Below are positions 1 through 12,080 of a stretch of DNA of 64,000 bases, one piece after another. A program made the position numbers and the translations under genes. The notes beneath the pieces were generated by a model that saw only the letters and a program-made list of their open reading frames with translations, was not told the DNA's origin and did not search any database. The stretch comes from Mesodorylaimus sp. YZB2_4. Taxonomy: Eukaryota > Nematoda > Enoplea > Dorylaimida > Dorylaimidae. Location: assembly GCA_030248295.1 (NCBI GenBank), contig JASANH010000134.1, positions 35,349-99,348 on the forward strand. Reading direction: 5' to 3'. Position 1 is the stretch's first letter; each line of letters starts with the position of its first letter.

Positions 1-341
1 AAACCTCGAGGGACACTCTCAACAATCTTTCCTTCCCTTCTTGCAGCTCCATGTTCATGCTCATAATTAATCATAACAGTAATGATCATAACAGTAATGA
101 CATGCTCGAAAATGAAGGGACACATGGCACAAAATGATTCACCAAGCCGCGGCTTGAAACTTCCCAACTATGAGCATCTGCGAGCATAGACTGAGAGTTA
201 GACACTTCTAGCCCAATAGTAGACCACGAGCACAGGATTGCATGGTCCTCTGCTTGTTGCCACATTTGGTCGTCCAGTTAATGTTCATGCAAATAAAGCA
301 GCTTCTGCTCAGACACTTCTCCAAACAGTGGTTGCATAAGC
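1..341. other. No gene seen
   Basis: AT-rich sequence with only short chance ORFs and no splice signals joined to coding sequence. It lies just outside the terminus of the inverted repeat that starts at 342. Confidence 0.5.
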
Positions 342-1740
342 AGTGGCCGAGTAGACCAGCCATCCTGAGCCCCGGTTCCACTGTGTGCATTGGCTGCTCT
401 TAAAGTTTTGAGTCTGTCATAACAGACTTTTTTGTAAATAATAAGACCGTTTCCCGTTTTTTGCTACAAACTAGTTTAGCCCATAACACTTGTTCCTACA
501 ACTGTGAGAATTGGAAAGGAGGCCTTCTTCCAGACCTCTGAAAAAGAGATCGTAAGACGAAACGCGAACCCGCGCCCATGCAATATTTCTAGTGTGAAGA
601 CCGCCTAGGGAACGACCTGTTTATAGTCAAAAACTCTTACCGCACTACCGTGCCTGTTCATTAAATGCGCAGATTTTTTGAATATGTACTTAGATATGAT
701 TGGGTACACAGATACTTAAAATATACAGGCGGCAGGAAAAACAACAAAAATACTTCTTCGGTGCCTCTATCAGACCCGATACCATCTTTGAGTTGGCAAA
801 AAGTCTAATCGTACGACCGCTCATACTCCTTGTTCCCAAAACATGCCCTATGGCAAAACAATAAGCTGGCATTAGTGACATCACGAGACGGGAAGCAGAC
901 GCAGGGAACAAATGGAAGTAAAAGTGGCATCATATCAGAGCCGAAGGCAGCCTAAGGAGAACTAGCTCATTCTCAGGGTGGTCTTGACTTCTTTATCTTC
1001 AGAGCATTCCATCAGAATCTGAAACAGAACACTCAGGATCCCTAAGTTCTATCAGGTTATTATTAGCTTTAATTATCGTCAACAACATTATTTCACATCA
1101 AATAAAACATGTCCTGCCTATGAAAACTCCTATCCGCATCATTTATATTTGTTCGCATATTCTCAATTTGTTATCTGCAAATTTATTGCTGTACACCGAA
1201 CCCTTCTTCGTGATAGCGCGCTGAGCCTAGCCAATCATTGCCGCTGCGCCTTAACCCGTTTAGTTGATGTTTCTAAACACCGCGCCTAAAACGAAAAAAC
1301 AGAAACATTAGCGCCAGCTACTTTCGATTGTCGATAACTCAAGAATGACTGAAGTATGAAAGTTAATTTTTCGCAAGCTTTCCAAAATAGGTCAGATCTG
1401 CAATCATGTCGATTTTTAACGAAATCTGTCCAGTATTTGCCGAGCGACGGATTAAAAAAGGCCGAAAAAATGACTAGGCCTTTTTTTAGGAGTATTGTAA
1501 CATTTTAGAAATGAATGCTTTTGAAAAAGCTGTGTGAGAAGGCAGATTCTAAATGAGTAAGCTTTCAGAAAAACCAAAATTCACTGCTGTACGGTGTCCG
1601 GCTGTTGATCTAGGTCGATCTTTATCCTCCTCCTCCTCCTCCTCCTTGTCTTCTCCTCCTGAACAAGAAATCGCGTATTCTGGACAACAGAGTGTTGACG
1701 ACAACAGAGTGTTGAGCGCATAAAACTGGGATTTGGACCG
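342..1740. repeat. Left arm of a long diverged inverted repeat
   Basis: Read on the minus strand, this stretch aligns along its length with 14,390-15,602 on the plus strand. Matching landmarks are a terminus (GTGGCCGAGTAGACCAGCC here, with one mismatch in the partner), an internal block at 1,050-1,250 matching 14,880-15,070, and a GAG-rich exon at 1,549-1,660 matching 14,478-14,580. I judge divergence as substantial (roughly a fifth of positions by eye). The arms could be the terminal inverted repeats of a 15.26-kb element (342-15,602) that contains Polinton genes. They could equally be two oppositely oriented copies of one transposon whose gene is annotated at 1,549-3,880. No clear target-site duplication is visible. 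Confidence 0.7.
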
Positions 1741-3880
1741 ATTGTGCTCCAAATGTTGGAGCTTCCTTGATGACGTCCACTTAAATTCGTGAACCAACGG
1801 ACTACCCGTACATCTAATTGTGATTTCCAAAACGCCATCGACGCGCTAAGCAGAGAGGACATGATTCGGGCATAAGTAATGCGCAAGTAATGTGAATAAT
1901 GCTAATCGGCTTACCTTCATCTCTTGCTTCAGGGCATTTGGATCCAAGTTGTTGCGGGCGTCGCAACTGCTCACATAGCACTTTGACGAGATCAGTTTCA
2001 CGAGCTGGTGAAACTCCACGATCCATCTGGAGAAGGAGATGCTAGTTGCAACATCAAAAAAACAAATTTCTGCAAAACTGACCTTCCATCGTTCACAATG
2101 TCCACCGCGTCGATTGTCTTCTGTTCTGCAGTTCGTCGTTTGCCACGTGGGGGATAAATCAGCCGACCATCCTTGGAAATTACTGGAGACTTTCCGACAT
2201 GAAGGCGCACTTTCTTGCCTTTGCTGAACTCCTCATAGTAGCCGTCAGGGAAAAGACGTGTACTGTTGCTGTAATCGTACTCCATTGGCTCCTGTGCTTT
2301 CGCGCTGTCAATTCGTTCCCTACGCGCGACCGCTTCGTCGCTCAAATCAGGTGGCGCTGGCGACCGAACCCATCCGACATATTGGAAGCGTCATCGTCAG
2401 TCACCCGCGGCTCATGCCGAATGTGAAACTGGGCTTCTGCCTCTTCGCGTGCTGGATCAAACTCGTATGGGTCATATTCGTTGTCTGCCAGATCAGCATC
2501 GTCGATTTCAAATTCGTCGCCTATAATATGGGAATGCATCTAGCTAGAACCTTGCGGTTCTGTCATGCACTACGCGCCTAGGCATCCTGAATTCTGCGAG
2601 GACCTTATGAATAGGCGAACATTTTTGCCGACCAATCTCACTCATCGGAGGGGTTGCCTCTTAGACCTTCCCCGACAACATCTCAAGCATTCATCAAGCG
2701 CATCAAGAAAAATGGGATTTACTTACGTTTGTCGCAGAGGGTACCAGCTGCCATGTGAATCGGTGCACGGCCTGATGGCATATCTATAAAGAAGGCGTCA
2801 TAGCAAAAATCGTAACAAGGACACGCATGGAACCATGAAGTACCCCAATTGAAGACAACACCGACAGTAATGGGATTCCCAAGCCCAGAGCGCCCAGCGA
2901 ATGGCAAGTTCGCCGAGCATAACAATGACAAATGCACATTTTTCTAGCCTTGGACTGGTATTCTCTAAACTACGTTAGTTTTTTCCTGACCCATCCTGGT
3001 CGGTCCAGGGGAGGGTCGATTTTTGGCCCTTTAGCCGCTGGCTAGGGGGCTTGTTAGGTGACTTTATCTTGCCCTCGCCTAGGGTCCATCCGAGATGCAT
3101 GCAAGGCAAGGGTGCATGTCAGTTGCTACCCGAGATGTCGGCGGTTACCCCATGGGGTAACCATACCCAGCCCGTGCCCCGTGAGGGGAGTCGCCGCCCC
3201 ATATGGCCTCTCCTCGTTTATCGACACTGGAGGGATGAATGGTGAGTCACCAGCCGCCAGGCGTGCAAGGCGCAGAGAGAACTTCACCTAGTTCTCAGAC
3301 GGCGAGAGTTGAACTCAGGGCCGACCAGTTTCCAGCTCTGCCAAGCAAACTGTGACACACGCCAGTACTTGTGCAGTTTAGGGGGCCTTTCACCGCTACA
3401 CCACCAAGGCGGCTAACCTTCATAACTGTCTAATGTCTTACCTGCTTGGTTATCGTTAGTTGCTGCCGCACCATTCAGCGCCCTAGAGCCAGAGCAAAGT
3501 TCTTGACCAACAAGACGACGTTGTTTTTTCTCCTGATCAGTTGTCTGTGCTGATCGATGCTGCCCATAAATCTCTTCAACCACTCGAATGAAATATTTCA
3601 TAAGATCGCGTCTAGTGACCAACACGCGATCTTGTTGAATTTGCTCCAGCGCTCGCACTTTTCCAGGATAAAGTTTGACTGTAAAAGCCATCAACTTTTC
3701 ATCGTCTGATTTCGCCTTTCGTCCACCACCTGGCCTCCGAGTTTTAGGTAGCAGTAATACCGAGAATCAGACGATTTGTAACTTCACCCCTGACATAATG
3801 AATTACCTGGATCCAGCATCCGCAGCCTCGGCTTGGCATTCCCTCTGTGGCACTTGCCGTTTCTTCTTATTCGCCTCCAT
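1549..3880 (-). pseudogene. Five-exon gene, acidic linker plus Cys-rich C-terminal domain
   Basis: The exons chain on the minus strand with matching phases: 3,880-3,807 (ATG, donor GTAATT), 3,734-3,442 (donor GTAAGA), 2,520-2,083 (acceptor TTATAG, donor GTCAGT), 2,026-1,915 (acceptor CTCCAG, donor GTAAGC) and 1,845-1,549 (acceptor GCTTAG, stop TAG). The product would be about 404 aa: a basic start (MEANKKKRQV), a GGGRK basic patch, a helical segment, an acidic stretch (GDEFEIDDADLADNEYDPYE), then WIVEFHQLVKLISSKC followed by a second Cys pair and a Glu-rich run. The spacing of Cys, His and Trp (C..SC, C..PLVHEFKW) resembles the Cys-rich segment that precedes the catalytic region in some DNA-transposon proteins. 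That is a family-level impression; no catalytic domain is present. Exon 3 needs a one-base shift near 2,395 to keep frame, so this copy is probably broken. The first acceptor (CTCGGAG) is weak and the exon-2 start is tentative. The last exon lies inside the inverted repeat and may hold a further small intron before GGAGAAGACAAGG. Confidence 0.55.
3050..3412 (-). repeat. tRNA-derived SINE
   Basis: On the minus strand the element starts with a tRNA-like head from 3,412 downwards. TGGTGTAGCGG is an A-box-like sequence and GAGTTCAACTC (3,301-3,316 region) is B-box-like, with longer spacing than in a true tRNA. The body at 3,050-3,300 recurs at 34,835-35,003, matching around 'ccatacccagcccg' and 'tcgtttatcgac'. 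It lies in the intron between exons 2 and 3 of the five-exon gene. Confidence 0.6.
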
Positions 3881-4617
3881 TTCTGATCCTGCAAGAAAAC
3901 TTGGGCAAACTGTGAAGAGATCTCATCATGATCAATCGTTCCGGAGGGTCAAATCCCCTCACTGTCATTTTTACAACTGGCGGCACTTGTCTACTTTAGC
4001 GAGCCACCAAAAACCTTTAGCCCTTCTCACTGAAGTCACTCAGAATTTCATGACGCCTCGCAGTAAAAATGTTTTTCAAGCATTATTCAGTATATCATCT
4101 TGCAAGTGAGAATATTTGCTAAGGAATCTTCTTTGAAAGATAACACAAAACGTAGAAGATGCGCACGAGGTTTCCTGGTCTCACTCATTCTAGAAAAGCA
4201 AGCAAAGAACAACAAACACTACTCCCCAACTCATCTCTGCTGACAATGGCTCTCCTCTACGGGTGTATCTCAGTGAAAATTCCGGCCTGATCAAAGTGTT
4301 TTCCTAGGTGGCCCTTGCAGCCGGTTGACCCGTCTTTATTGATTGGCCGCCCGCCCGATTGCGTTTAGGGCCTTTCCTCTTACTGGAAATGCCTACCTAG
4401 CTGACTATAGCACATATAGATTTATACCTACGTGCTTTAGACCTTATTTTCGGTCGACCGAAAACCAGTGAGACGCTCACCCTTTATAGGTGACAAGTTT
4501 TCACACAGCTTAGAAAACGATTTAAAAAATTTCTAGACCCGAACGGCCAAAGAAGCACATGAAAACACACAATGATACGACTGAACAAATGACCAGGTCA
4601 TAAATCACCCGGATATT
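3881..4617. other. No gene seen
   Basis: Upstream flank of the five-exon gene. The open frames here are antisense shadows or lack any recognisable motif. Any promoter of the minus-strand gene would lie just above 3,880, but no TATA-like or initiator element stands out. Confidence 0.4.
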
Positions 4618-5065
4618 TCGAAATTGCAAAAAAACCTAATTAACAAAATGATAACTGATTACACAGATCTTAGCACAAAGAGATGGCATTAATCCTTCGA
4701 CCTTCAAAACGTCCTTCCTAACGCCTTTTCATATATTCACGCGTGTTATAGCCCAATTCTGCCCCCAACTCGGCGCAACTTTTCTTCCCTATGTTTTCCA
4801 TAGGGCTCTCACGAAAATATACGGCCCCCTCCCCCCCGCCTATGGACGTAGTCTCTATCCCTAAGGTACGATATAAAAAAATATTCGCCAATTTTCCCTG
4901 CTGATCAATAGCTATAAAAATCCGAAGTCAAAAATTAATCCGTTTCTACTGTAAACCCAAAAATAATTCAGCATGCCCAAGATTCATTCTCTTGCCTGGA
5001 AAAATTGCCCTTCACACCTAAGTACGCAGCGGAAGAAAAATGAAAACTCCCTCATATGCTCCAAT
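4618..5065. repeat. Dispersed repeat R1, copy 1
   Basis: This block aligns directly with 62,858-63,325. Shared landmarks are 'gataactgattacacagat', 'atgttttccatagggctc', 'cgcctatggacgt', 'ctgctgatcaatagct' and 'gtcaaaaattaatcc'. The second copy is interrupted by about 100 bp of another repeat, and a third partial copy is at 63,727-63,830. No coding capacity is recognised. Confidence 0.75.
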
Positions 5066-5837
5066 AACGGAAAACTGCCTTAAAATATGTCTAAATTTCG
5101 AAATATTCCCCAGAATAATTCAATCCCCTTCAATACATTCTATTCCATCAAGGAGTTGCTATATAAACGTACCCCATCCATACGCATCCCACACAAAATT
5201 TGGCAAACCCTTAGATTCCGCAATACTTTACAGGAAACTGCAGTGAAATCTACTTGAATTTGAAAAAATTCGTCAAAATAATTAAATAATCGTCATCATT
5301 TTTTACTGCTTCGAAAACTTGCTTTACAAGCAGGTAACTAGGACGAAACATATCAAAACTGCCGTACAATCCACAGTACAGTGTACTTTAACACTGAAAT
5401 TGCACTGAATGTCCATGATCATTTTTCAGGATCTTAAACTCTGACCCACGCCTATGGAAGCGAGTTGTTCCAGCCGGTTACTTGCCCCTCACCATTTTTA
5501 GGAGAGGTGCGAAGTCGTCGAACTAGTGAAGTCCCGCCTCCAACAAGAAAGCAAATAAATCTAGAGGCGAACAGGGAGACATTGGCATCTGATTACGACT
5601 GGCAATGAGAGTTTATTACGGTGGTTATCTCATAACGGAATGTTTATGGCTTGTTCGCATAACAATTTGAATACCAAGTATGCTGCAAGAAAACACCAAA
5701 AAACCTCTCTTTTTCGGGCATGAAACACGAATTGACGCTTGTGATCAGGCTTGCTACTTGGTTTGCGAATGATTAAGGGGAGAGAAACTGCCGAAAGCAG
5801 ACGTTGGTCATTGTCCACTGTTTTAGGCTGTGGAGGG
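5066..5837. other. No gene seen
   Basis: AT-rich sequence between two repeats. It contains short open frames with no recognisable motif and no supported splice sites. Confidence 0.4.
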
Positions 5838-6265
5838 TAACAAGGGAACATCGCCAGCCGTCCAGTCGAACTTTGAGAAACCAAAAATTGTAATATCATC
5901 CTAGGTGCAAAAGAAAGCTGAAAGCAAAATATTAGAGGCGTCTGGCCAACTGGTCAGCAGTGGTCAGCGGATAAAGTCCAAAATTTTTGTGCGTGAACGA
6001 AGCTGAGCGTTGAGAAAAACACGCAGAGTTCTTTTCAAACTTGGTTTTTGGGTTCGGAGTTCCGAATTTCAGCTTCCAGCACTCGGGTTTGGGGTTTTCT
6101 CATGAAAAAAACAGCAGAATTCGAAAATTTTATTGCACTTTACGCGCTGAAGACAACTGACCAGTTGGCTAGACGCCTCTTATGTTATGCATAGAGCTTT
6201 CTTTTGCACGTAGACATATTACAATTTTTGGTTTCCGAAAATTCGGTTGACTTTGTTCGCTTGCA
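5838..6265. repeat. MITE-like inverted repeat, family A
   Basis: Arms 5,838-5,965 and about 6,145-6,265 are reverse complements, sharing 'aaccaaaaattgtaatat', 'ggtgcaaaagaaagct', 'gaggcgtctggccaactggt' and their complements, around a roughly 180-bp centre. Single arms of the family recur at 12,836-12,965 and 62,921-63,000, where the outer end reads 'caagggaacatcgcca' or close to it. This is a non-autonomous element with no ORF. Confidence 0.7.
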
Positions 6266-6458
6266 AGTCACAGTCTTCAGTAGCGCCAACAATTAGGCAC
6301 ATGGTGAAACATATTTAGGATTTTGTAGCCACTGTACATGGCGTGCATGCCATACGTTCGAGAAGAGAAAGAAAGATCTCACAGTCAGTAGAAATGCATT
6401 CACCGTTTCCAGTAGGAGTAAACCCCTCGTGATATGAGTGATTGAGGAAACTCTAGGA

Positions 6459-6684
6459 GACAGCATCAGCCCACCTGGCGGATAGTGTGGAATAGGCGCT
6501 GTGGATTAGAGGGGTGCAAGGCAATTCGTTGATTGTAAGAACCAACTAGTTTCGGGCTCTACCCTCATCAGACACTTCGGTTTTGCGACTCCTTTTTGTT
6601 TGAAGCTCTGCAGTGCCTACTAGCTTTGCACCCCTCTGATCAACAGCGCCCATTCCACATTATCCGCCAGGTGGGCTGATGCTG
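6459..6684. repeat. Hairpin-forming MITE, about 60-bp arms
   Basis: The left arm starts 'agacagcatcagcccacct' and the right arm ends 'aggtgggctgatgctgtct'. The arms pair over about 60 bp with a few mismatches, around a 100-bp centre. The whole is about 226 bp and carries no ORF. Confidence 0.75.
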
Positions 6685-9600
6685 TCTTCAGCATTTGCTG
6701 TTTTTAGAAAACGTTTTTTTATGGCTATAATTTCCATCAAAAATTTGCTCAAATGCATTACCATCGAGGCCTCCAAAAACCATTTCGCGCCCTTACTGAT
6801 CGTGTGCGCATGTATCAGCGGTACCAGTTTGTACGGGCTTATCACATTCATGCATGCCGCCCACGCCACCCAGCGTTTCCATCGATCGATGCTCTGCGGC
6901 TTTGTCATCACAGTCGAACATGCCCCCGCGCCACAGCTTCTACTTGGTGACGCGTGGGCCTTGGCCGCCCCCAACACCACACCTCCCTCGCTATCTTCCT
7001 TTGTCGCTGCCTTGGCTACTAGAAGTGATAGCGATAATGTTAGTGATAGCAGTGATACAGATTATCAGTGGCTCTTGTGGAATGTTGGAACTAAGGCCTG
7101 TTGATGATGGAGGAAAAAGCATTAGAACATTCGGGATTTCAAAGTTTCTTGGAGCTACTGATAAGTTGATAAGAGACTGGTGAGACGCAGTGCTGGATAC
7201 AGGGCCTTATAACTTTGATATCAAACCCTGTCGCTAGCAAGAATCAAGGATTCGCCTGCATTACAGAAAGTAGGTACACACACTCCGCCCAAAATCTGGA
7301 CAAGTCCGTCCCTGAAATCGCACACACACACACACACTCCGCCCAAAATCTGGACAAGTCCATCCCTGAAATCGATTAATCGGTAAGTAGCAGGCAAACC
7401 ATAGGTGCCATCGCAAAACTAAAACACCCAGACATGCCCCATATATGCGAACAACATATATTCACCTGGTTGAGATACCGTCATTTACCAGATTTCAGAG
7501 TTATATCAAAACTTTCTAAAGGCTAAAAACTGCAAAAATAGGCTTCTCCAGTTTTCGGGCTCAGCCCTTCATTTTAGAATCGTGTGGACCATAGGAATGG
7601 TTCGAAAAATAGGGATGAGAGCGTACGGCCAACACCTGCTTGACACAGTGTCGCAAAGTTTAAGGTGTTTTTTTAACAAACGCACCTATGATAGAAAAAA
7701 ATCATCTTTATAAAAACGCATTGCGCATTCGACATATGGTCGGACATATTTTTAAAATAAGCGGCAATAAATGTTGATCATTCTTGGCTTTGTCTTGTTT
7801 GCTGATCTGGGGCTCTGGTAGATCCCGAATCGGGTCAGGTATATTCGGGTCGGGTCGGGTCGTGGTGGTGCCGCTGATCCACGCGCGTGCGATTGGTAAT
7901 GGCGCGAAAAGGTTTTTAAGGACTCGATAATAAGGCCTTCAGGGAAATTCCCGATTACGATTTCAGCCATAAAAACGTTATCTGAAACAGCAAATGCTTT
8001 AATTAGTGGGAAAAAATATGGATAAAACAAAAAATAGGCGGACACCTTTATAAAGGGAGCAGCAATAGATGTTAATCAATCTCGGCTTTGCCTTGTTCGC
8101 TATCTTGGGGCTCCAACTGTTTTGCTTTGTCATCTTAACTGCATTGGCGTCATTCGGGTAAGCCGCATCAAATGCACTTGCTCTCTTCGTCTCTCCAAGG
8201 CTGAAAAAAAAGCATGAAAACCCTTTTGAATGCACACATTTTGTGCTTGCACTCTTGAAGCTTTGTTACTTTGGCTAAGCTTCAAGCGGGAACAAAGTTT
8301 GAACACAAATAGACGGAATCGGGCTCTTGAGTTTCGAGCCAGTCGAATGGTGACGGTGGTGTCAGGGGCGAATACTTCCGATCGGGCATTTTTTCTGCTC
8401 GTTTACTAGCTGCAAAGCTGGTCACTTCTGCACTCATAAGGTGAAAGTAGGTTAAAAAAAACGCATCTAAGTATACTACAAACGCACATTTGCGTTCCAG
8501 GACATAAAATTCTGACAAAACCAAGTTTTTCGCAGTTATTTACTTATTTGGACGTCGTCGATGAGTTTTAGCTTACACACAACGACGAATGCATGAAAAA
8601 AACAGCAAGTATAGTACAGTAAAGTCAATATATTTCACATTAATATCAAAAACAGCGAGCTTAGATGTGTTTTTTTAATCATCACCTCCCCTGCCCACTA
8701 CTGACTTTAGGTTTGCAAAAAGGAAAAGCTTTCTAGGCCTCCGCATTCTCAGCTTAGCTCGACGATGCTCCAAACTACTGGAAAACTGGGGCAATCCTGG
8801 GGTCTGTCGTCTCTTTCTTTTTCGTTTTGATTTAATTTTGAGTTTCATTTTGCCTCCAAATATTAAGCTCATTAGCATTTGTATGTCAGAAAAATAGGGT
8901 ATATTCTTCCTGTATCAGATATGGAAGCGAGCAGCCAGAGTTTAGGCCCCTCGTTTCTGTGTCATCAGAAAATTCCAAATTCATAAACCGGCAACAGGGA
9001 TTTTTCAACGCCACGGGTCTAGTGTCCGTGAGCTAAGAAGTTACAGTCATCGAAAAATGCGTTCTTTGTTTCATTCAGATTAAAAATCATCAACACACAT
9101 GGATCGTTTGGGTCGGCGTCGAAAAGTAAATCCAAAAAAGCTTCAGCATTGTCCTCTGTCGGCGGCAGGTCATACAAAAGAATTGCGTTGAAGTTTAACA
9201 GCCTGATTACATTTAAGGATGAAGGGGTGAGAAAGAAAGCGGTGAAAAAGAGGGGCGAAAATGGAAAAAAAAGTTTAAAAGCAGCGACGCTTCAAACTCG
9301 TCTGGCGTTTGACGTTGACCCACGGGCGCGGGGCGTTGCGAAGACACAATGATGAACTGCTCGTGGGCCAGAAAAAGACTCGATGGATGAGTGAGGCTTG
9401 GATAAGTGACTCGATGTCGTTGTCTGCGCCACCGCTGGACATACGGTTACGACGGAATAGGGTTTGGATGTACGTATAGTTCGTATGTAGCCAAAAAACG
9501 GCAAATGGTTGGGTTACTAGAAGATATACGGAGCAGTGTTCCTGCGAGAACAGACAATGAGGCTAAGTATGAGAATGAAAACTAGAGCAATAATCGCAAT

Positions 9601-10087
9601 GGTTGGGACGATAGAGGAAAGACAGGGGTGGGGTGGAAACAATAGATCGCATCGATTTCATGAACTAAAAACTAACTTCAGGAAGAAGCTTTTTATACAG
9701 ACCGACTCGAATCGAGGACACAATCACTTATTCTTAAAAATAAAAAAAATTTGAACCTACAAAGGATAATTTCCTTTTTTTTATTGTCTCGAGAAAACTA
9801 TATGCCATTTGTCGCTCGCTAGTCACGTGAAAACCTTAGCTTTTCGAAGTCTGTTGCCGCATGTATGGGCCTTTTAAAGGCTTAAACATCAAAATGATTT
9901 TTACATTTTTGTGAATATATTTTGTAAATAAATCATTTTTAAATATATGTATATCCAGGGGTTTATTTGCTTATCGAAAAAAGCACCACAGAAAAAAGCA
10001 CCACAAAAAAAGCACCATCTACATGAAGATATACAACTGCTCGCTTTTATCCGACTAACGAATGCAGATTTTAGCAGATAATGTTAA
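6685..10087. other. Largely gene-free stretch
   Basis: No recognisable protein, RNA gene or intact transposon. It holds a duplicated 45-bp unit (7,276-7,374) and a degenerate GGGTC run at 7,830-7,865. The rest is AT-rich spacer with runs of A or T. Open frames at 6,679-7,190 have no motif I can name. Confidence 0.4.
7276..7374. repeat. Tandem duplication with CA microsatellite
   Basis: A unit of about 45 bp containing 'actccgcccaaaatctgg' occurs twice in direct tandem. A (CA)n run at 7,321-7,337 lies at the junction. The copies differ at one visible base in 'gtcc(g/a)tccc'. Confidence 0.85.
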
Positions 10088-11701
10088 TTAGAATAAGCAA
10101 CTTGCAACATTCTTAAACAACAAACACGCATTACAGCACGGGCGAGGTTGACTGGTTGTTCCACTGGCTGGCTGGCTGGCTGCCGTGACCGACCAGGAAA
10201 AGGCGTGCATTGAGGTGTTGGAAAGGAGGAGAGCAGGCCAAAGACTGGCGTAGAGATTGAATAGTGTCAAACGCGGGTCCCAGTCTAGGAAAAGGGCGGA
10301 GGTCTAGAGCTCTTGCACTTGCATTAGTACTAGCACTAGGCAGAGAGCTTCCAAGACAGAGGGTGGTGGACTAAAACCTAGGGCTACAGTGTGCTGAGCT
10401 CTGGCGTAAGCGGCGAACATCATCAGGCGACCACGAGGCGTACAGCTGACCGCTATGCACCACAGATACGAACCAATGCATTCATGCGAGGATAAAGCGA
10501 GATAACAGGCCACATCTCGGGCAACACGCACTAAGCCTAACCAACGGCGATAAGTTTGTAGAATTGGGGTAATGTGGGGAAACTGCGCTAGGGTGGAAGG
10601 GAATATTACTGGAGGATTGACATGTGAGGCTAGGAGAGACGGAACAAGGGTGGGGGACGACGGAGAGAAATTAAGGGGAGGTCTCGCAGTAGCAGCGGCA
10701 GCAGCAATTCGATCACGGTCAGTGTGGCGAGCACAAGTCACAATAGCGGCAATGCAAGCCCGATCAAGAGAAAGGGAAGAAGAGCTCCCTGGTGCGCTAG
10801 AACTGTAGTACTTGGTGCAACGGCGACGACTAGCTGCTGAAGAAGTCGAAAAGGCGGCAATTGAAGCCCGATTGAAGGAACACCCCACTGTCGCATGTAA
10901 CAAGCGCTGAATGAACTTGGGGGACCACGGTTTGGGGGGCGCTTAGGGTTGGGAGTGTGAGAAGGACACGTTGATGATGATGACGAGGTTGATGGCGAGA
11001 TATTGGGTGGAGGGGCTCCGGAGACACCGAACCATTCGCAGATCCGTGTTCGAGCGCAGGCCAGGCGTTGATCAAATAATAACCAGGATGTGAGGACTTG
11101 GATTACCAAATTGATGTCTAGGGACACTTGAGCATCCTGCGCCGCATAGTGAAGCAAGTGGGGAAAAGGAAACCAGTCAGACAATGCCTCGTGCCAAGAA
11201 TGACGCTAAGCTCTATCCAAACTTTCCCCTCGTCTTTGTGCAACGTCAAATTACCAATACTAGCAAGGGTAACAATGTAGACGAGAGTAATCTGGCAAAA
11301 GTACAGGATTTCTTGCTTTGGGACTCGACTTCCCCAAATTTCCCAGTTAACACTGCTTCCCAAATTCGTACCACGATCTTCACCTCCAGTGCAATTATAA
11401 CTGACTTTGTTATTGGCCCCAGAAACATCCTTACCAAGTCGTGGGTCCCCCATTACTTGCGACTAAGAGACATCCGTCAATCCAGGGCTTTTATACGAGC
11501 TACTGGTCACAATTCTGTTATGTTTTCTTTGTTTTATTCATTGGTCAAAATTAGGACCATACCCGAGAAAGCGAACTAATGCTTGCCTCTTCCCTTTAGC
11601 TACCTGTCTTTCACGCAAGATTTTTTCTATCTTATAAGTTTGCGGCTCTACGACTTTTTGAATTTGGGCCTCATGCAATATGCGTTCCACTGGCTCGCTT
11701 T
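10088..11701. other. Unassigned, partly GC-richer segment
   Basis: Between 10,300 and 11,100 the base composition is higher in GC than the flanks, and both strands hold 80-200 codon frames. On the plus strand a motif encoding A-A-x-x-A-R occurs at 10,747-10,772 and 10,853-10,878, and a weaker version at about 10,690. This suggests a charged, repetitive coding remnant such as a gag. I cannot identify a family or a reliable start. From 11,184 to 11,701 nothing is supported. Confidence 0.3.
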
Positions 11702-12073
11702 TCATGTCTTGAAGTTTATATACAGGCCCTGGAATGGCTTTGGGATACCTTCTAATATGGTTTCGTCTGAAAACAGTAAAGTTACTCTGTCTGGTTCAAG
11801 TTGTCCCGCTTCTGAAGGCGCATTCCCTCTCTCTTCGTCTCTTCTATGAGAATGAGGAACGTGCACCAAATGCATCTTCTTGAATTTCATGTACCTTCGC
11901 AGCACTTGATTGTAATTGAGTAGTTTGACATCGGGAGCGTCTCTGTTGTTGTCTAGAATTGCACGAATTTCCGCATCTAAGCCATCTAATTGCGGTACAG
12001 CTCCAGGGAGCATTTGTCTTGGGTAATATTCGTTAGACGCTAGCACCAGCATCATTTTCTTGTAATGCATCAT
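11702..12073 (-). CDS. Conserved Polinton protein, N-terminal part
   Basis: A 123-codon open frame beginning MMHYKKMMLVLASNEYYP. It carries a charged segment LDAEIRAILDNNRDAPDVKL followed by LNYNQVLRRYMKFKK. The KKM.LV start plus the LYNQVL.RY-like helix is a pattern I associate with an uncharacterised protein encoded beside the packaging ATPase in Polinton/Maverick elements. The position supports this, because the ORF lies directly downstream of the small GGF protein (12,081-12,405) and the ATPase fragment, all on the minus strand. The expected C-terminal part is absent, so the protein is truncated. A related C-terminal region is seen at 25,425-25,910. Function is unknown; a minor structural role is only a guess. 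Confidence 0.5.
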   Translation of the reverse strand: MMHYKKMMLVLASNEYYPRQMLPGAVPQLDGLDAEIRAILDNNRDAPDVKLLNYNQVLRRYMKFKKMHLVHVPHSHRRDEERGNAPSEAGQLEPDRVTLLFSDETILEGIPKPFQGLYINFKT

Positions 12074-12080
12074 TCTTATC

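Noticed and set aside
6679-7190. Overlapping plus-strand ORFs of 109-141 codons
   Set aside because: Three frames are open together with no recognisable domain; likely chance.
10304-10903. 199-codon minus-strand ORF
   Set aside because: Low-complexity Ser/Ala composition and a more coherent charged repeat on the opposite strand; no motif.
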